Assembly: GCA_963726825.1 (NCBI GenBank)
Contig: CAVSDT010000002.1
Coordinates: forward strand, 1,922,001 to 1,986,000
Source: DATLGB01 sp963726825
GTDB taxonomy: Bacteria; Actinomycetota; Thermoleophilia; Solirubrobacterales; Solirubrobacteraceae
Direction of reading: 5' to 3'
Length of the DNA: 64,000 nt
Part shown: in pieces, positions 45,842 through 58,000 of the stretch
Layout: each line of letters opens with the position of its first letter
Numbering within the stretch: position 1 is the stretch's first letter
Notes under the pieces: generated by a model
Told to the model about the DNA's origin: nothing
What the model saw: only the letters and a program-made list of their open reading frames with translations
Databases searched by the model: none
Made by a program: the position numbers and the translations under genes

Positions 45842-46042
45842 TCACTTGCTCCTCCTCAACGCGGCCTTGCGCCGCCGCTCGCGTTCCTTCTTGCGCTTCT
45901 GCGCCCGGGCCCTCCTGCGCTTGGCCGCCGCCTTCTTCTTCGCGGCCCTGCGCTTCTTGGCCTTGGCCTTGGCCTTGCACTTCTTCGTCTTGCACTTCGC
46001 CCGCTTCTTGCTCTTGGCCTTGTCCAGCAGCGGGTTCAAGCT
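45842..46042 (-). other. Lys/Arg-rich C-terminal tail of the giant protein
   Basis: The last 65 residues begin LNPLLDKAKSKKRAKCKTKK and are almost entirely Lys, Arg and Ala, with two cysteines in CKTKKC. No acidic residue occurs except two near the ends. The segment may form a long basic helix that binds teichoic or other polyanionic wall polymers, nucleic acid or anionic lipid. It is preceded by a Ser/Thr/Pro-rich linker. Confidence 0.9.
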
Positions 46043-49000
46043 GCCCGACGCCGTCTGGACCTGCGGCGCCGTGCTGATCGAGGCGATCGTCGCAGCCACG
46101 GGCATCGGCGTGTCCTGCGGCGAGGTCGTGGTGCCCGTCGACGGACCGGCATCGGAGTCGGTGACCCGATCGCCGGCGTTGTTGGTGAGGGCGACGTCGC
46201 GCCCGGCGCCGCCCGTGAGCAGGTCGGCGTAGGAGGCGTCGGTGTCGGGGGTGACGTTCGTGCCGTTGGCCGTGCTCTTGTCGTCGTCGCCGTCGAGCAG
46301 GTCGTCGCCGTCGCCGCCCATGATGATGTCGCGGCCGGTGCCGCCGACGAGCCAGTCGTTCCCGGCGCCACCGGAGACCACGTCGTTGCCGTCGGTCGCC
46401 ACCGCCGGGTCCTTCGGGCCGACGGACGCCTCGTTGGTGAGGAAGAACTCGCGGCCGTTGATGGTGATCCGCGTGTAGGGATGCGCCTCGTCGTAGAGGG
46501 CGAAGAACGGGAGCGTGGCGCCGGCCCGGTGCAGGCCGTAGTGCAGCAGGCCGCCCGGGTTCCAGGGCCGGGTGAAGTCCGTGCGCACGACGGCGGTGAC
46601 GGCCCCGTCGACCACGTCGGCGGCGTAGCCCTCGGCGCGCGCCTCGGCACCGGAGACGGCGTCGTCGCCGGCCCCGCCGTCGAGCACGTCGTCGCCCAGC
46701 CCGCCGAACAGGATGTCGTCGGCGCCGGCATCGCCGGTCGGCGCGAGCACCTTGACGATCGCCCCGGCGGGGCCGGACGGGGCGCTCAGGCCGTTGAGCG
46801 GCTCCGCGACGCCGACGCGGGCGGTGCGGACGAAGCCGTCGTCGCCGAGGATGCCGTCCGTCCCGGTGCCGCCGGAGATCCAGTCGGCGCCCTGGCCGCC
46901 GATCAGGTCGTCGTCCTCGGCGTCGCCGAAGAGGCGGTCGTTGCCGGCCCCGCCGAACACGACGTCGTCGCCGGACTCGCCGTGGACCTCGTCGGCGCCG
47001 GCGCCGTCGAGCAGCGTCACGCCGCGGACCGCGATCCGGCGGGTCGAGCTCGTGCTGTCCCAGTTGAAGGCCGCGCCGACGATCCGGACCACGTTGGCGT
47101 TGTCGCCGGCGATCACGTCGGCGTCGGCCACGTGCGGGTCGGTCAGCCCGCCCGTGGTGGCGTTCATCGCCGTCCGCGTCCCGGCGCCGCCGAAGAGGTA
47201 GTCGTCGCCGTCGGGGCGCTGATCGGGCGTCGTCAGCGTGAACAGGCTGGAGGAGCCGCCGATCAGGTCGTCCTGGCCCAGGCCGCCGAACACGACGTCG
47301 CTGCCGCCGCCGCCCTCGATGTAGTCGTCGCCGTCGGTCAGGCGCTCCACGGTGCCGGTCAGCACGAGCGGGCCGAGCGGATCGCCGGGGCCGGGGATGC
47401 GGCGGGCGACCACGGGACCGTCCTCGAGCGCGCCGTCGCCGAGCAGGACGTCGTCGCCGAGCTGGCCGAAGATCATGTCGTCGCCCGCGCCGCCGGTGAC
47501 GTAGTCGTCGCCGTAGGTCTGGACCTTGCCGGTCGGCACCGCGGCGTTGGCCCAGGCGCTGCTGTGGAAGAGGTCGAGGACCTGGAGCAGCGCCCAGCTC
47601 GGGGCGACGCCGTCGGTGGCGGCGAACGGCTTGGCGTTGCCGTCGACGAAGGCGCCGGAGGGGCCGTAGAGCTCGGCGCCCCCGAGCGTCTGGAAGCGCA
47701 GGCTGGAGGTGTCGCCGACGCGGCGCAGCAGGCTCACCTGGTCGCCGAAGATGAGGTCGTCACCGGCGTCGCCGTCGATCGAGTCGCCCGCGGCGCCGCC
47801 GATGAGGACGTCCTCCCCCGTGCCGCCCTCGAGCCGGTCGCGTCCCCCGTCGTTGAAGTCGGAGGTGCGCACGAGCCGCAGGCGGTCGGCGAGCGTGGGC
47901 CGCGTGTCGTCGAAGACGAGGGCGCCGTTGTCGCCGAGCACCAGGTCGTCGCCGGCACCGGCCACCAGCGTGTCGCCCCCGGTGCCGCCGAGCACGACGT
48001 CGGCGTCGGCGCCCGCATCGATGCGGTCGTCGCCACCCTCCTCGGGCGAGAGGGTCGTGACGAGGCCGAGGATGACCGGCAGCGGCGCGAGGAGGACCGC
48101 GTAGGCGGCGCGGTCGCCGGCGAAGATCCGGCCGTTGTCGCCGAGCACGACGTCGCGGCCGTCGCCCGTGGTGACGGCGTCGGCGCCGAGGCCGCCGATG
48201 ACGACGTCGTCGCCGGCGCCGGAGACGATCACGTCGGCCCCGCCGATCGCCGGGTCGACGCTGGTCAGGACGCTGATGCCGCGGGGCCGGCCGTCGGAGC
48301 GGTCGCCCGGGCCGCCGTGGCCGAGCACGGTCCTGGCGGCAGCCTCGAGGGCGGCCATGTCGGGGATGGCGCCCGCGACGGGCGCGCCGGCGGCGGCGTC
48401 GAGGTAGAGCACGCGGCCGCGGTCGCCGAAGATCACGTCGGCGCCGGCGCCCCCGGTGATGACGTCCGCGTCCTGGCCGCCGAAGATCACGAGCGCCAGC
48501 GTGGAGGTCGCGGCGTCGACCGTGTCGCGGTCGGGGTCGAGCTGCGGCGCGACGAACGTCTCGACGGCCTGCTCGGTCTCGACGACGAAGGTGACGAAGC
48601 TCCCTGCGGCCGGCGCGAGGGCGAAGGTGAAGACGCCACCGGCGAACGTGCCGGCGGCGGCGACGCCGTTGACGGCGGCCGTGGCGCGGGCGCCGCCGAC
48701 CGAGAAGGCGGTGCGCGCGCCGTTGCCGGTCGCGGAGACGAGGTCCGAGCGGGTGACGGCGACGGTGAAGGTCACACCGGGGGCGAAGCCGTCGAAGAGG
48801 CCGATCGTGTTGGAGGCCGGATCGACGACGTAGCGGTCGGGGTCGACGAGGACGCCGTCGGCGCGGACCGTCAGCCGGTCGGCGGGCAGCGGCAGGTCCC
48901 CCACGCGCAGGTCGCCGGCCAGGTGGAGGCGGTGGTTGAACGCGCCCTGGGTGTCGAGGACGAGGAAGCCGTCCTTCGTGGCGTCGAGGTCGACGGTGAC

Positions 49001-52000
49001 GCGGTCGTCGCCGAGGCCCGTGTTGAGCGCCGTGATGCTCCACCAGCTCGTCGTGGCGCGATGCACGGTGCCGTCGATGCGGATCGTGTCGGCGCCGGAG
49101 CCCGTCCAGATCGTGACGCCGTCGAAGAAGTCGCCCCGATCGGGGTCCGCGCCGTAGGTGATCGGGGCCGGGGCGAGGCCGGACACCTCGATCTCCCCGA
49201 GGGCCGTCGCGTCGGTGATGCGGACGTTGGGGTCCCCCACCGTGGCGAGCTCGTCGCTGATCATCAGCGTGTGGCGGCCGCGGCCGAGCGCGAGGTTGAG
49301 CGCGCCCTGGATGGCGTCGAGCGTGCCCGTGAGGTGGTCGGGGCGCTCGAGGAGGCCGACGGCCGCGCGGTCGGAGACGTAGACGCGGTCGTCGCCGGCG
49401 CCGAGGTCGGCGTTGACCGTCGGCAGGGTCCCGCGGACGTCGAGCACGTCGTCGCCGGAGCCGAACAGGACGTTCAGCGTCTCGAGGCCGTGGAAGCCGA
49501 TGCCCTCGACGCTGAGGCGCTCGACGGCGACGGCGGCGTCGTTGGCGTCCCCGGTGACGAGGATCTGCGGGGTGGCGCCCACGGCCGCGTTGCGCTCACC
49601 GCGGAAGCCGATCACGAGGTCGTTGCCGTAGCCGCGGACGTAGACGGAGCGGGCGCAGCGCGTGACGCCGGTGCTGCCGCAGCTGCGCGACTCGCCGGTG
49701 CCCGGCGTGGTGAGCGGGAACAGGAGGTACTGGAGCGCCTGCTCGATCTGGGCGATCGTCTCGGTCCCGGCGAAGTGGACCGCCCCGACGCCGACGATCG
49801 TGACGGTGAAGCCGCCGGTCGCCGGGCGGGTCAGCGTGTAGAGCGCGTCCGAGCCGGCCCGGGCGACGAGGTCCATGCCCGTCAACGCGGTCTGGGTCAG
49901 CGTCGCGAGGTCGCTCGTGGCGTCGGCGCGGTCGTCGACGGTGACGGTGTCCGCGCCGGCGCCGCCGTCGATGAGCAGGAGGGCGTCGATGGCCTCGAGC
50001 GTGCCCGGCACGAGCGTGCCCGCGGCGGTGCCGACGGCCACGCGGTCGTCACCGGCGCCGAGCTCGAGGACGGTGGGCCCGTCGATGGCACGGACGTCGA
50101 TGACGTCGGCGCCGTCGCCGCCGGTGATGCGGGTGCTGCCGCGGTGCGTGGTCTGCACCAGCAGGTGGTCGGCGCCGTGGCCGAGGCCGATGTCCAGGGC
50201 CTCGAGGTCGGTGTAGGTGATGCCGCCCTGCAGCAGGCGGCCCGCGATCAGCTGGTCGCCGCCCATGCCCAGGCCCGTCAGGCGGGTCGCGGTCAGCACG
50301 CCGTCGTCGGCGGAGACGGAGTCGCCGTTGAAGACGTTGAGCGTGTCGACCTGGTGGTCCTCGAGCGCCTTCAGCGACGTGGCGGTCGGGGTGGGCAGCG
50401 TGCCGGAGGACTCGCCCGGCAGCATCCGGGCGGGCGGCAGGAGGTAGTCCTGCTGGTCGGGGTCGGGGTTGTTGCCGCCGAAGACGTACAGCGGACCCTG
50501 GATGCCGTTGAGGCGCTGGGCGCTGTCGGCGAAGGCCTGCAGGTCCGAGCCGTCCACGTAGGCGTCGTCGACGGCCGTGACCGTGACCGTCTGCGCGACG
50601 TTCCAGTTGGCGGCGGTGAAGAGGAGGGTGATCGACCCGTCGCCGCCGGCGGTCGCGCCCGGCGCGGAGACGAGCAGCTGGACGTCGTCGTGGCGGACGG
50701 TGCCGTTGAGCGTCGGGGTCGCCTTCGGGCGGACGGTCACGCGCACGTCCTGCGTCGGGGCGCGGGTGAGGACCACCGTGTAGGTGTCGGTGTCGCCCGC
50801 CTCCATCACCCGCGTCGAGCCGTCGGACTGGGTGATCCGCACACCCGGGGCGTCGTTGTCGGCCACGAGCACCGCGGCGGTGCCGACGACGGTGCCGACG
50901 AGGTCGGTGACGAGGAAGACGCTCGAGCTGTCCAGCGCGACGCCCCAGGCGCCGATGACCGTGATCGCGTTCGCGGTGTTGGCGGCGATGGTGCGGACGG
51001 TGCCCTTGCCGGCGCCCGCGACGATGCGCACGATCGCGCCCGAGAGCAGCGCGGGCAGCGGCGTGAGCGTCGTCAGCGTGGTGCCCGTCGCCAGGACCGG
51101 GCCATCGACGAACCCGGTGACCTGGTCGCTGGCGGCGGGGGCGCTGTACCCCTGGACGACGTAGGTGCTGGACGCGTCGGGCGTGACGTCCCAGTCCTCC
51201 TGCAGGACCAGCGTCTGGCCCGTGTTGGAGCGGATGAAGCGGACCTGGCCGGCGCCCTTGCCGCCGACGATGCGCACGAGGTACCCGCGCAGGTCGTCGG
51301 TGGCGAAGGACTGCGCGAGCCTGACCTCGTCGGCGCGCGGCGTGGCGACGGCGACGACCTGGCCGGTGACGGCGTCCGAGCTCGTGACGACGTGCGTGAC
51401 GTAGGCGAGCGTCTCGCCTTCGACGACCGAGTCGTCGAGGGCGCGGACGACGACGGTCTGCGACAGCGGGCCCGAGGCGGTGAAGGTCAGGGTCGTGGAC
51501 CCGACGATCGCGAGCTGCCCGCTGGTCGGGGTCAGCTTGATCGTCACGGTCTGGCCGCTGCGGGGAGCGCGCGTCAGCGTGACCGTGTAGGTCGAGGTCT
51601 GGTTCTCGGCGCCCGGCACCGGCGTCAGCGGCGAGAGGTCCACGCCGGCCGCGTCGGAGTCCAGCACGCGGACGCTGATGTCCGGGAGCTTGAGGCCGTC
51701 GTACTCGCCGACGCCGCGGAGCGCGAAGTCGTCGCCGCCCGCCGGGACGGTGGCCCACGCGAGGTCGAGCGTGACCGTGTCGGAGCCGTTGTAGGCGACC
51801 ACCTTGCGGGTCTGGCCGGCGCCGGCGCCGCCCGTGATCACGATCGTCCTGCCGACGAGGTTGCCGTGGCCGGTCAGCGCGGCGGCGGTCAGCGTGGCCG
51901 CGCCCGCGGAGCCGACCGTGCCGCGCACCTGGCCGACGACCTGGTGGGTCAGCAGCAGCGGCTGGGTCGTCTCGGAGGACAGGTCGTCGACCGCCCGCAC

Positions 52001-55000
52001 GTAGACCGTCTTGGCGGTCTGCCAGTCGGCGGCGGTGAAGCGGACGTCCACGGAGGCGGCCCAGGTGACCCCGTCGAGGGAGACCTCGACGCCCTTGGAG
52101 CGGATCAGCTCCGACAGGGGCGACGGGGCGGGGCCGGTGACGGAGACGATCACGTCGGTGGTCGGCTGGCGGCTGAGGCGCAGCGTGTAGGTGTCGCTGG
52201 TCTGGCCGCGCTCGGAGACGACGGTCGTGCCGTCCGTCTGGGTCAGCTTGATCGCCGGGGCGTCGTCGTCGGTGATGTCGGCGGCGACGCCATCGACCGC
52301 GATGCCGGCCCAGAAGGCGTCCGCGCTCGTGACGAGGTGCTCGATCAGGCCGGAGTGGCCGAGCAGGTCGTCGGCCTCGACGGCCGGCGCGTCGCCGGCG
52401 ACGTTGACCGTGTCGGAGCCGAGGCCGCCGAAGAGGCGGACGGAGACGCCGGCGGGCGTGGAGAGCACCCAGAAGCGGTCGTCGCCCTCCTGGCCGTCGA
52501 TCTCGACCGTCTCGACGGCGACGAAGGCGACGAACCGGCCGCCGCCGTAGATGCCGCCGGCGGTGACGACGAACTTGTCGTCGTTCTCGGTGCCGATCAG
52601 CAGCAGGCGGTCGAAGCCGCTGCCGCCGTTGACGGTGACGGGCGCGTTGATCGCGTACTCGACGAAGTCGCGGCCGTCGCCGGCGTCGACGGCGGTCTGC
52701 TGGTCGGTCAGGATGAACGTGCGGATGACGAAGACGTCGTCGCCCTGCTCACCGTTGAGCGTCAGCGTGGCCCGGTTGGCGAAGACCTTGAAGCGGTCGT
52801 CGCCGCGTCCGCCGTTGATCGTGGTCGGCAGCGAGACGCCGTTGGTGAGCCGGCCGCGGGTCGTGTCGGTCAGCTGCGGCGCGATGTTGCCCGCGAAGTC
52901 GAGCGGGTTGCCGAGCAGCTGGCCGATCTGGAACGCGTCGTTGCCGTCCTCGCCGTTGACCGTCAGCTGCGCCGAGGTGTCGTCGAAGGCCGCCTGGTCG
53001 TCGCCGGCGCCGAGGTTGAGCACCACGCCCGCGTTCAGCGTCGAGTCGTAGCGGACGCGCTCGGCGCGGGTCCAGCCCTCGAAGGCGCCCCCGGGCACGA
53101 CGGTCGGAACGGTGAGGAGGGCGATCAGGTCGCGGCGCAGGAGGAACGTGTCCGCGACTGCGGTCGCGTTGACGATCAAGCGGTTGGCCGCGCCGTCGAG
53201 GCCCGTGTCGGTGACCGTGATCAGCGCGTCCCCGTTGCCGAACAGGTTGACCGTCGTGGTGTCGGCGCCGCGGCCGCCGTCGAGACGCAGCGGGGCGAGG
53301 ATCGCCTGGGCCTCGAGGCCGGACGGCAGGTTCGGCGTCAGTCGCGCGTTGACGAGCATCCGGTCGTCGCCGTCCTGGCCGTTGACCTCGGTGGCGCCGG
53401 AGACGGTCTCGACCGTGACGCGGTCGCTGCCCGGGCCGGCGTCGATGCGGGTCGTGCCCGCGTGGGTGCTGTCGACCCCGAGGACGTCGTCGCCGGACCC
53501 GAGGCGCAGCTCGACGTGCTCGAAGGCGAGGTAGTCGATGCGGCCGGCGCTGAGCCGGCGGACGAAGATCGTGTGGCCCGCGCCGACGAGCGAGACGTCG
53601 GTGGCGGTGATCGTGCGGTTCGCCGCCCAGCCGGCGTCGCGGGCGAGCGTCCCGCGGAAGGTGATGACGAAGCGCCCGCCCGTCGCCACGACCTCGACGT
53701 CGCCCGGGGCGATCGCCGCGAGCGCCTCCAGGGCGCTGCGGACCTCGTCGGCGGTGGCGTCGAAGTCCAGCTCGATGGTGGTCTCGCCGCCGAGCGCGAG
53801 GGTGAAGCGGCCGTCGACGGCGTTGTCGATGCCGACGACCTGGACGCGATCGGGCCGCGTGCCGTAGGTCCCGAGCGTCATGTCGAGGCCGGCGATCGTG
53901 CGGGCGTCGAGGGCGCCGACGTTCGGATCGGTGTCGCCGGCGTCGTCGACGCGCAGCGTGTCCTCGCTGTCGGCGCCGTGGAGCTCGAGCAGCGCGTGGA
54001 TGCCGTCGAGGACGCCCGTGCCGAGGGCCGGGGCGGCGGAGCCGACGACCACGAGGTCGTTGCCGGCGCCGGTGGACAGGAGGTCGGTGCCGTAGGCGAC
54101 GGTGGGGGTGAAGCCGTCACCCGCGACGCGCGTCGGCGTGTCGATCGTCCGCACGAAGAGCTGGTCGTTGCCGCCGCGGCCCTCGAGGACGAGGCCGTTG
54201 GCGCCGTCGTGGACGTGCGTGGAGCGGACGGTGAAGCGATCGTCGCCGGAGCCGAGGGCGATGTCGACGGTCTCCACGCCGAGGTAGTCGATCCCCTGGG
54301 CCATGTCCAGGCCGCGCAGCTGGATCGTGCCGAGGACGTTCTCGAGGGTGCCGACGTCGCCGGTGGTGTCGAGGGTGTCGTCGGCCCCGAGGTGGTCGAG
54401 ACCGGTCCCGGCGTCGATGGTGAGCCGGCCGGTGCCCGGGGGGCCCGTCGACGGGTTGCCGATCTTGTCGAGCAGGCCCTTGGCCGCGTAGAAGCCGGCG
54501 GGCCAGAAGCCGGCGCCCGTGCCGACCAGGATGGTGTCGTCGTCGGCGCCGGTGCGCACGAGGGTGTCGCCGTCGATCGTCTGCAGTGCGACGCGGTCCT
54601 TGCCGGCGTTGGTCACCACGGTCGTCTCCCCCGCGTGGGTGCGGGCGATGGTCACGTCGTCGTCGCCGCCGCCCGAGACGATCGTGACCGCCTCGATGCC
54701 GGTGAACAGGACGTCGCCGGCCATGCCCTCGGCGCCCGTCATGGTCAGGCGCAGGAACTCGCCCGCCACCGTCTTGAGGTCCGAGGCGCCCCAGACCGCC
54801 TGCTCGCCGCCGACGAAGGTGCGCGCCTCGTTGCCGAGGGCCTTGCGACCCGCGCCGGCGACGGCGGCCACGGCGGTGCAGTCGGCGGCGGTGCAGGTGT
54901 ACATCGGCTCGCCGCGCTTGTGCAGCCGCGGGGCGATGTAGGTGACGATGACCTGTGCGCCGTCGGCGTGGCTCGAGTTGATCGTCAGCGTCCGGCCGGT

Positions 55001-58000
55001 GCGGCTCACGTTCGTGGTGAGGACACCGCCGACGGTCACGGTCAGACCGCTCGTGACGTCGGACTCGAGGGTGAAGCTCGTCGCGACCCCGGGCTTGAAC
55101 GAGAAGTACTCCTTGTGGCGGACGAGCCGCGTGGTCGCGTCGTAGCGCTGCAGGACGCCGGCGGCGTTGCGGACGGGGTTGCCCTGGGGATCGAGGATCG
55201 GATCGCCGGCCAGGACGAGCTCGCTCCCGTCGTAGTAGCGCACGTCACCCGCCGCGTAGCGCAGGGGCCGCTCGATCACGACCCCGAAGCGGACGGGGCC
55301 GGCGAAGGCGTGCTGCAACGTGACCGCGGTCGTCGAGGCCGTGTAGTCGCCGCCGAGCGCGAGGCGGGTGACGCGGGTGCCGGTGTAGACGAGCACCCAC
55401 ACGCGATCGCCCGTCGCGACCGCGAGGCTCGTGAGGTCGAGCGTCTGGCCGGAGGCCGCGCCGTCCTTGAACGCGAAGGCCTTGGTCCCGTCGACGGCGT
55501 AGAGCTGCTCGCCACGCGTGTAGAGCTTCACCTGGTCGGTCGCGTGCAGGAACGGGTCGCGGCTGTTGTAGACGGTGTTGCCGTTCTCGTCGACGGTCGG
55601 CTCGCCGCCGATGTAGCGCTGCTGCTCGCCCGTGGCGTGCACGACGGGGTCGCCGGCGATGTGGCGCTTGAGCTCACCGTCGGTGTGCATCAGCGGGTTG
55701 CCGAACGGATCGGTCACGACGAGGCCGGTGAACAGATCGCGCACCCGCATGTCGTCGAAGGCGGCGTCGTAGGCCATCGGCGTGCCCGTGAGCGGGTCGA
55801 GCACGAGCTCGCCGCCGAGGAAGGTCCTGGCGGTCGGGTTCAGGTGGTAGGCGGCCAGGTTGGTGCCGTAGGCGACCGGCTTGCCTCCGGCCAGCACGGC
55901 GACGGGCACGAAGTAGCGATCGAGGGTGACGTCGAGCTTCGTGCTCGCGCGGGCCGAGTTGACCGTCAGCACGTCGCGGCCGCCACCGGCGACGATCACG
56001 TCGGCCGTGCGGGTGTAGGGCGTCAGCTGCGTGTCGTCGACGGGCACGACCGACGGGGTGGTCCCCGCGCTCGTGGTCACCTTGCGGCCGGCGTTGTCGA
56101 TGTAGAGCAGGACGCTGCCCGGGCCGAAGGACGTCGTGTAGGCGATGACGTTCTGGGACTCCACGGCGACGTCGTAGACGTAGAACGCGTGGTCGTTGGC
56201 GACCTCGGCGGAGAGCCGCAGCACCATCGACGTCGCGTTGGCGACGAACGTCTGGGTGAACACCCGCTGGCCGCCGGCGGCGACGGTGGCCGGGTTGTCC
56301 CACGTGAAGCTGCCGACCTGCACGCGGAAGCCGCTGTTTGAGTCGTCGCCCTTGGGCGAGTAGGTGGAGATGTGGCCCGTGACCCGGTAGGTGACGCCCG
56401 GAGTCAGCCCGGTCAGCGTCTGCGACAGCGTCGGGTTGGTGCCGGCGTCGCCGTTGGAGTTGAGGATGAAGTAGCCGCCCTCGGAGAACGTGCCCCAGCC
56501 GCCGGCCGCGTCGATGTTGGCCGACGACCAGCCGCCGTCGCCGCCGTTTGAGAGCACGAACTGGTCGAGGCGGCTGTTCTTGACGACGTTGGCGCCCCAC
56601 GGGTCCAGGTAGAGCTGCTGGTCCAGGCCCATGTAGACGGGTGCGCCGCCGGCGATGATCACGGGCACGCCGGTCTTGCCGCGGTCGGTGGTCTCGCTGC
56701 CGTCGGTGTCGTACCACAGCGGCGTGGACCCGCTCGTCTTCTGGGCGCCGGTCCGCGGGACGCCGCGCTCGTGGATCTTGACCTCGGTGACCGACCCGTC
56801 GGACCCGATCACGACGGTGCGGACCTTCAGCGCCGTGCCGGGGGTGGCCGGATCGGGGTCGTAGAGGATCGACACGAAGTCGCCCTCGTAGTAGTCGACG
56901 TTGCCCGAGGTGGACATGAACGACTTCTTGGCGCCCGTGCGGGCGACGAGGAAGGGCTTGTTGAGGTAGGCCGCGGCGATCGGGTCCAGATCGGTGAGCG
57001 CGACGGGGGTCTCGGTGATGCCGCTGTCGCCGTCGACGATCAGGCGGTTGAGGATGCCCGTGATGGCGTCGAGCTCCTCCGCCTCGTCGACCGTGCCGTT
57101 GCCGTTGTTGTCGATGCCGTCGGCGACGGTGGTGACGTTGACGACGTCGTCGCCGAGCCCGAGGACCAGCTTGGTCGGGCCGCCGATGCCCTCGACCGTG
57201 ATGGCGTCGTTGCCAGCCCCGGCGTAGAGCACGAGGTCCAGGCCCGCGGGGGTGCCGACGATCGTGAACAGGTCCGGTGTCGCGGGCTTGTCGGAGAGCC
57301 GCACGTCGAGGTGCTCGATGCCGGCCATCTCGATGCCGTGGAAGGTCGAGCCGTCGGCGGCCGTCTCGCCGGTGGCGTTGATCCCCAGCCCGGAGCCCTC
57401 GAAGGACAGGAAGTCGTCGTAGATGAGGTTGCCGGCGCTGTCGCGTTCGGGCTTGAACACCGGGGTGCCCTCGGTGGCGCCCTGCGCGAAGACCTCGCCT
57501 GCGGAGACGAAGCGCTGCGTGCGGCGCATGCGCAGGCGTCCGAGGCCGGCCTGGCCCTCCTCGTTGTGGATGACGACGGTGTCGCCCTTGGACTCGAACT
57601 GGTCCCCGCCCTTGATCGTGAGGCGGTTGAGGATCTTCGAGATGTCCAGGTTGCGGCCGGCGTCCAGCGCGAACGGGGGCGGGTCGATCGTGACCTTCGG
57701 CGGCTGGATCAGCTGGGTCTGCTGCACCAGCGTGCCGACGCGGAGGTTGACGTCGAGCAGGCCGACCTTGACCTCGACCGTCGGCACGCCGCCGGCGGCG
57801 AGGAGGTTCCAGCGCAGGCGCGCGGAGATGTCGCCGATCTGGGCGAGCTGCAGCTGGACGCTGTTGCCGAGGAACGCGAGCGCCGCAGCCCAGGCCGCGA
57901 GGAAGCTCTGGGCCACCGACAGGCCGGCGGACTCCGCCTGGGCGCTGCCGAACAGCGGGAAGCCGGGCACGCCGCCGCCGCGCGCGATCCACTCGTCGAG

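Noticed and set aside
45830..56341. Plus-strand open frame of about 3,500 codons opposite the giant gene
   Set aside because: It is aligned codon-on-codon with the giant gene, so its stop codons correspond to TTA, CTA and TCA in the sense strand. These are almost unused in this GC-rich DNA. The translation is Arg/Gly/Val/Asp-rich with no domain. It ends where the giant gene uses a TCA serine codon. It is a by-product of codon bias.
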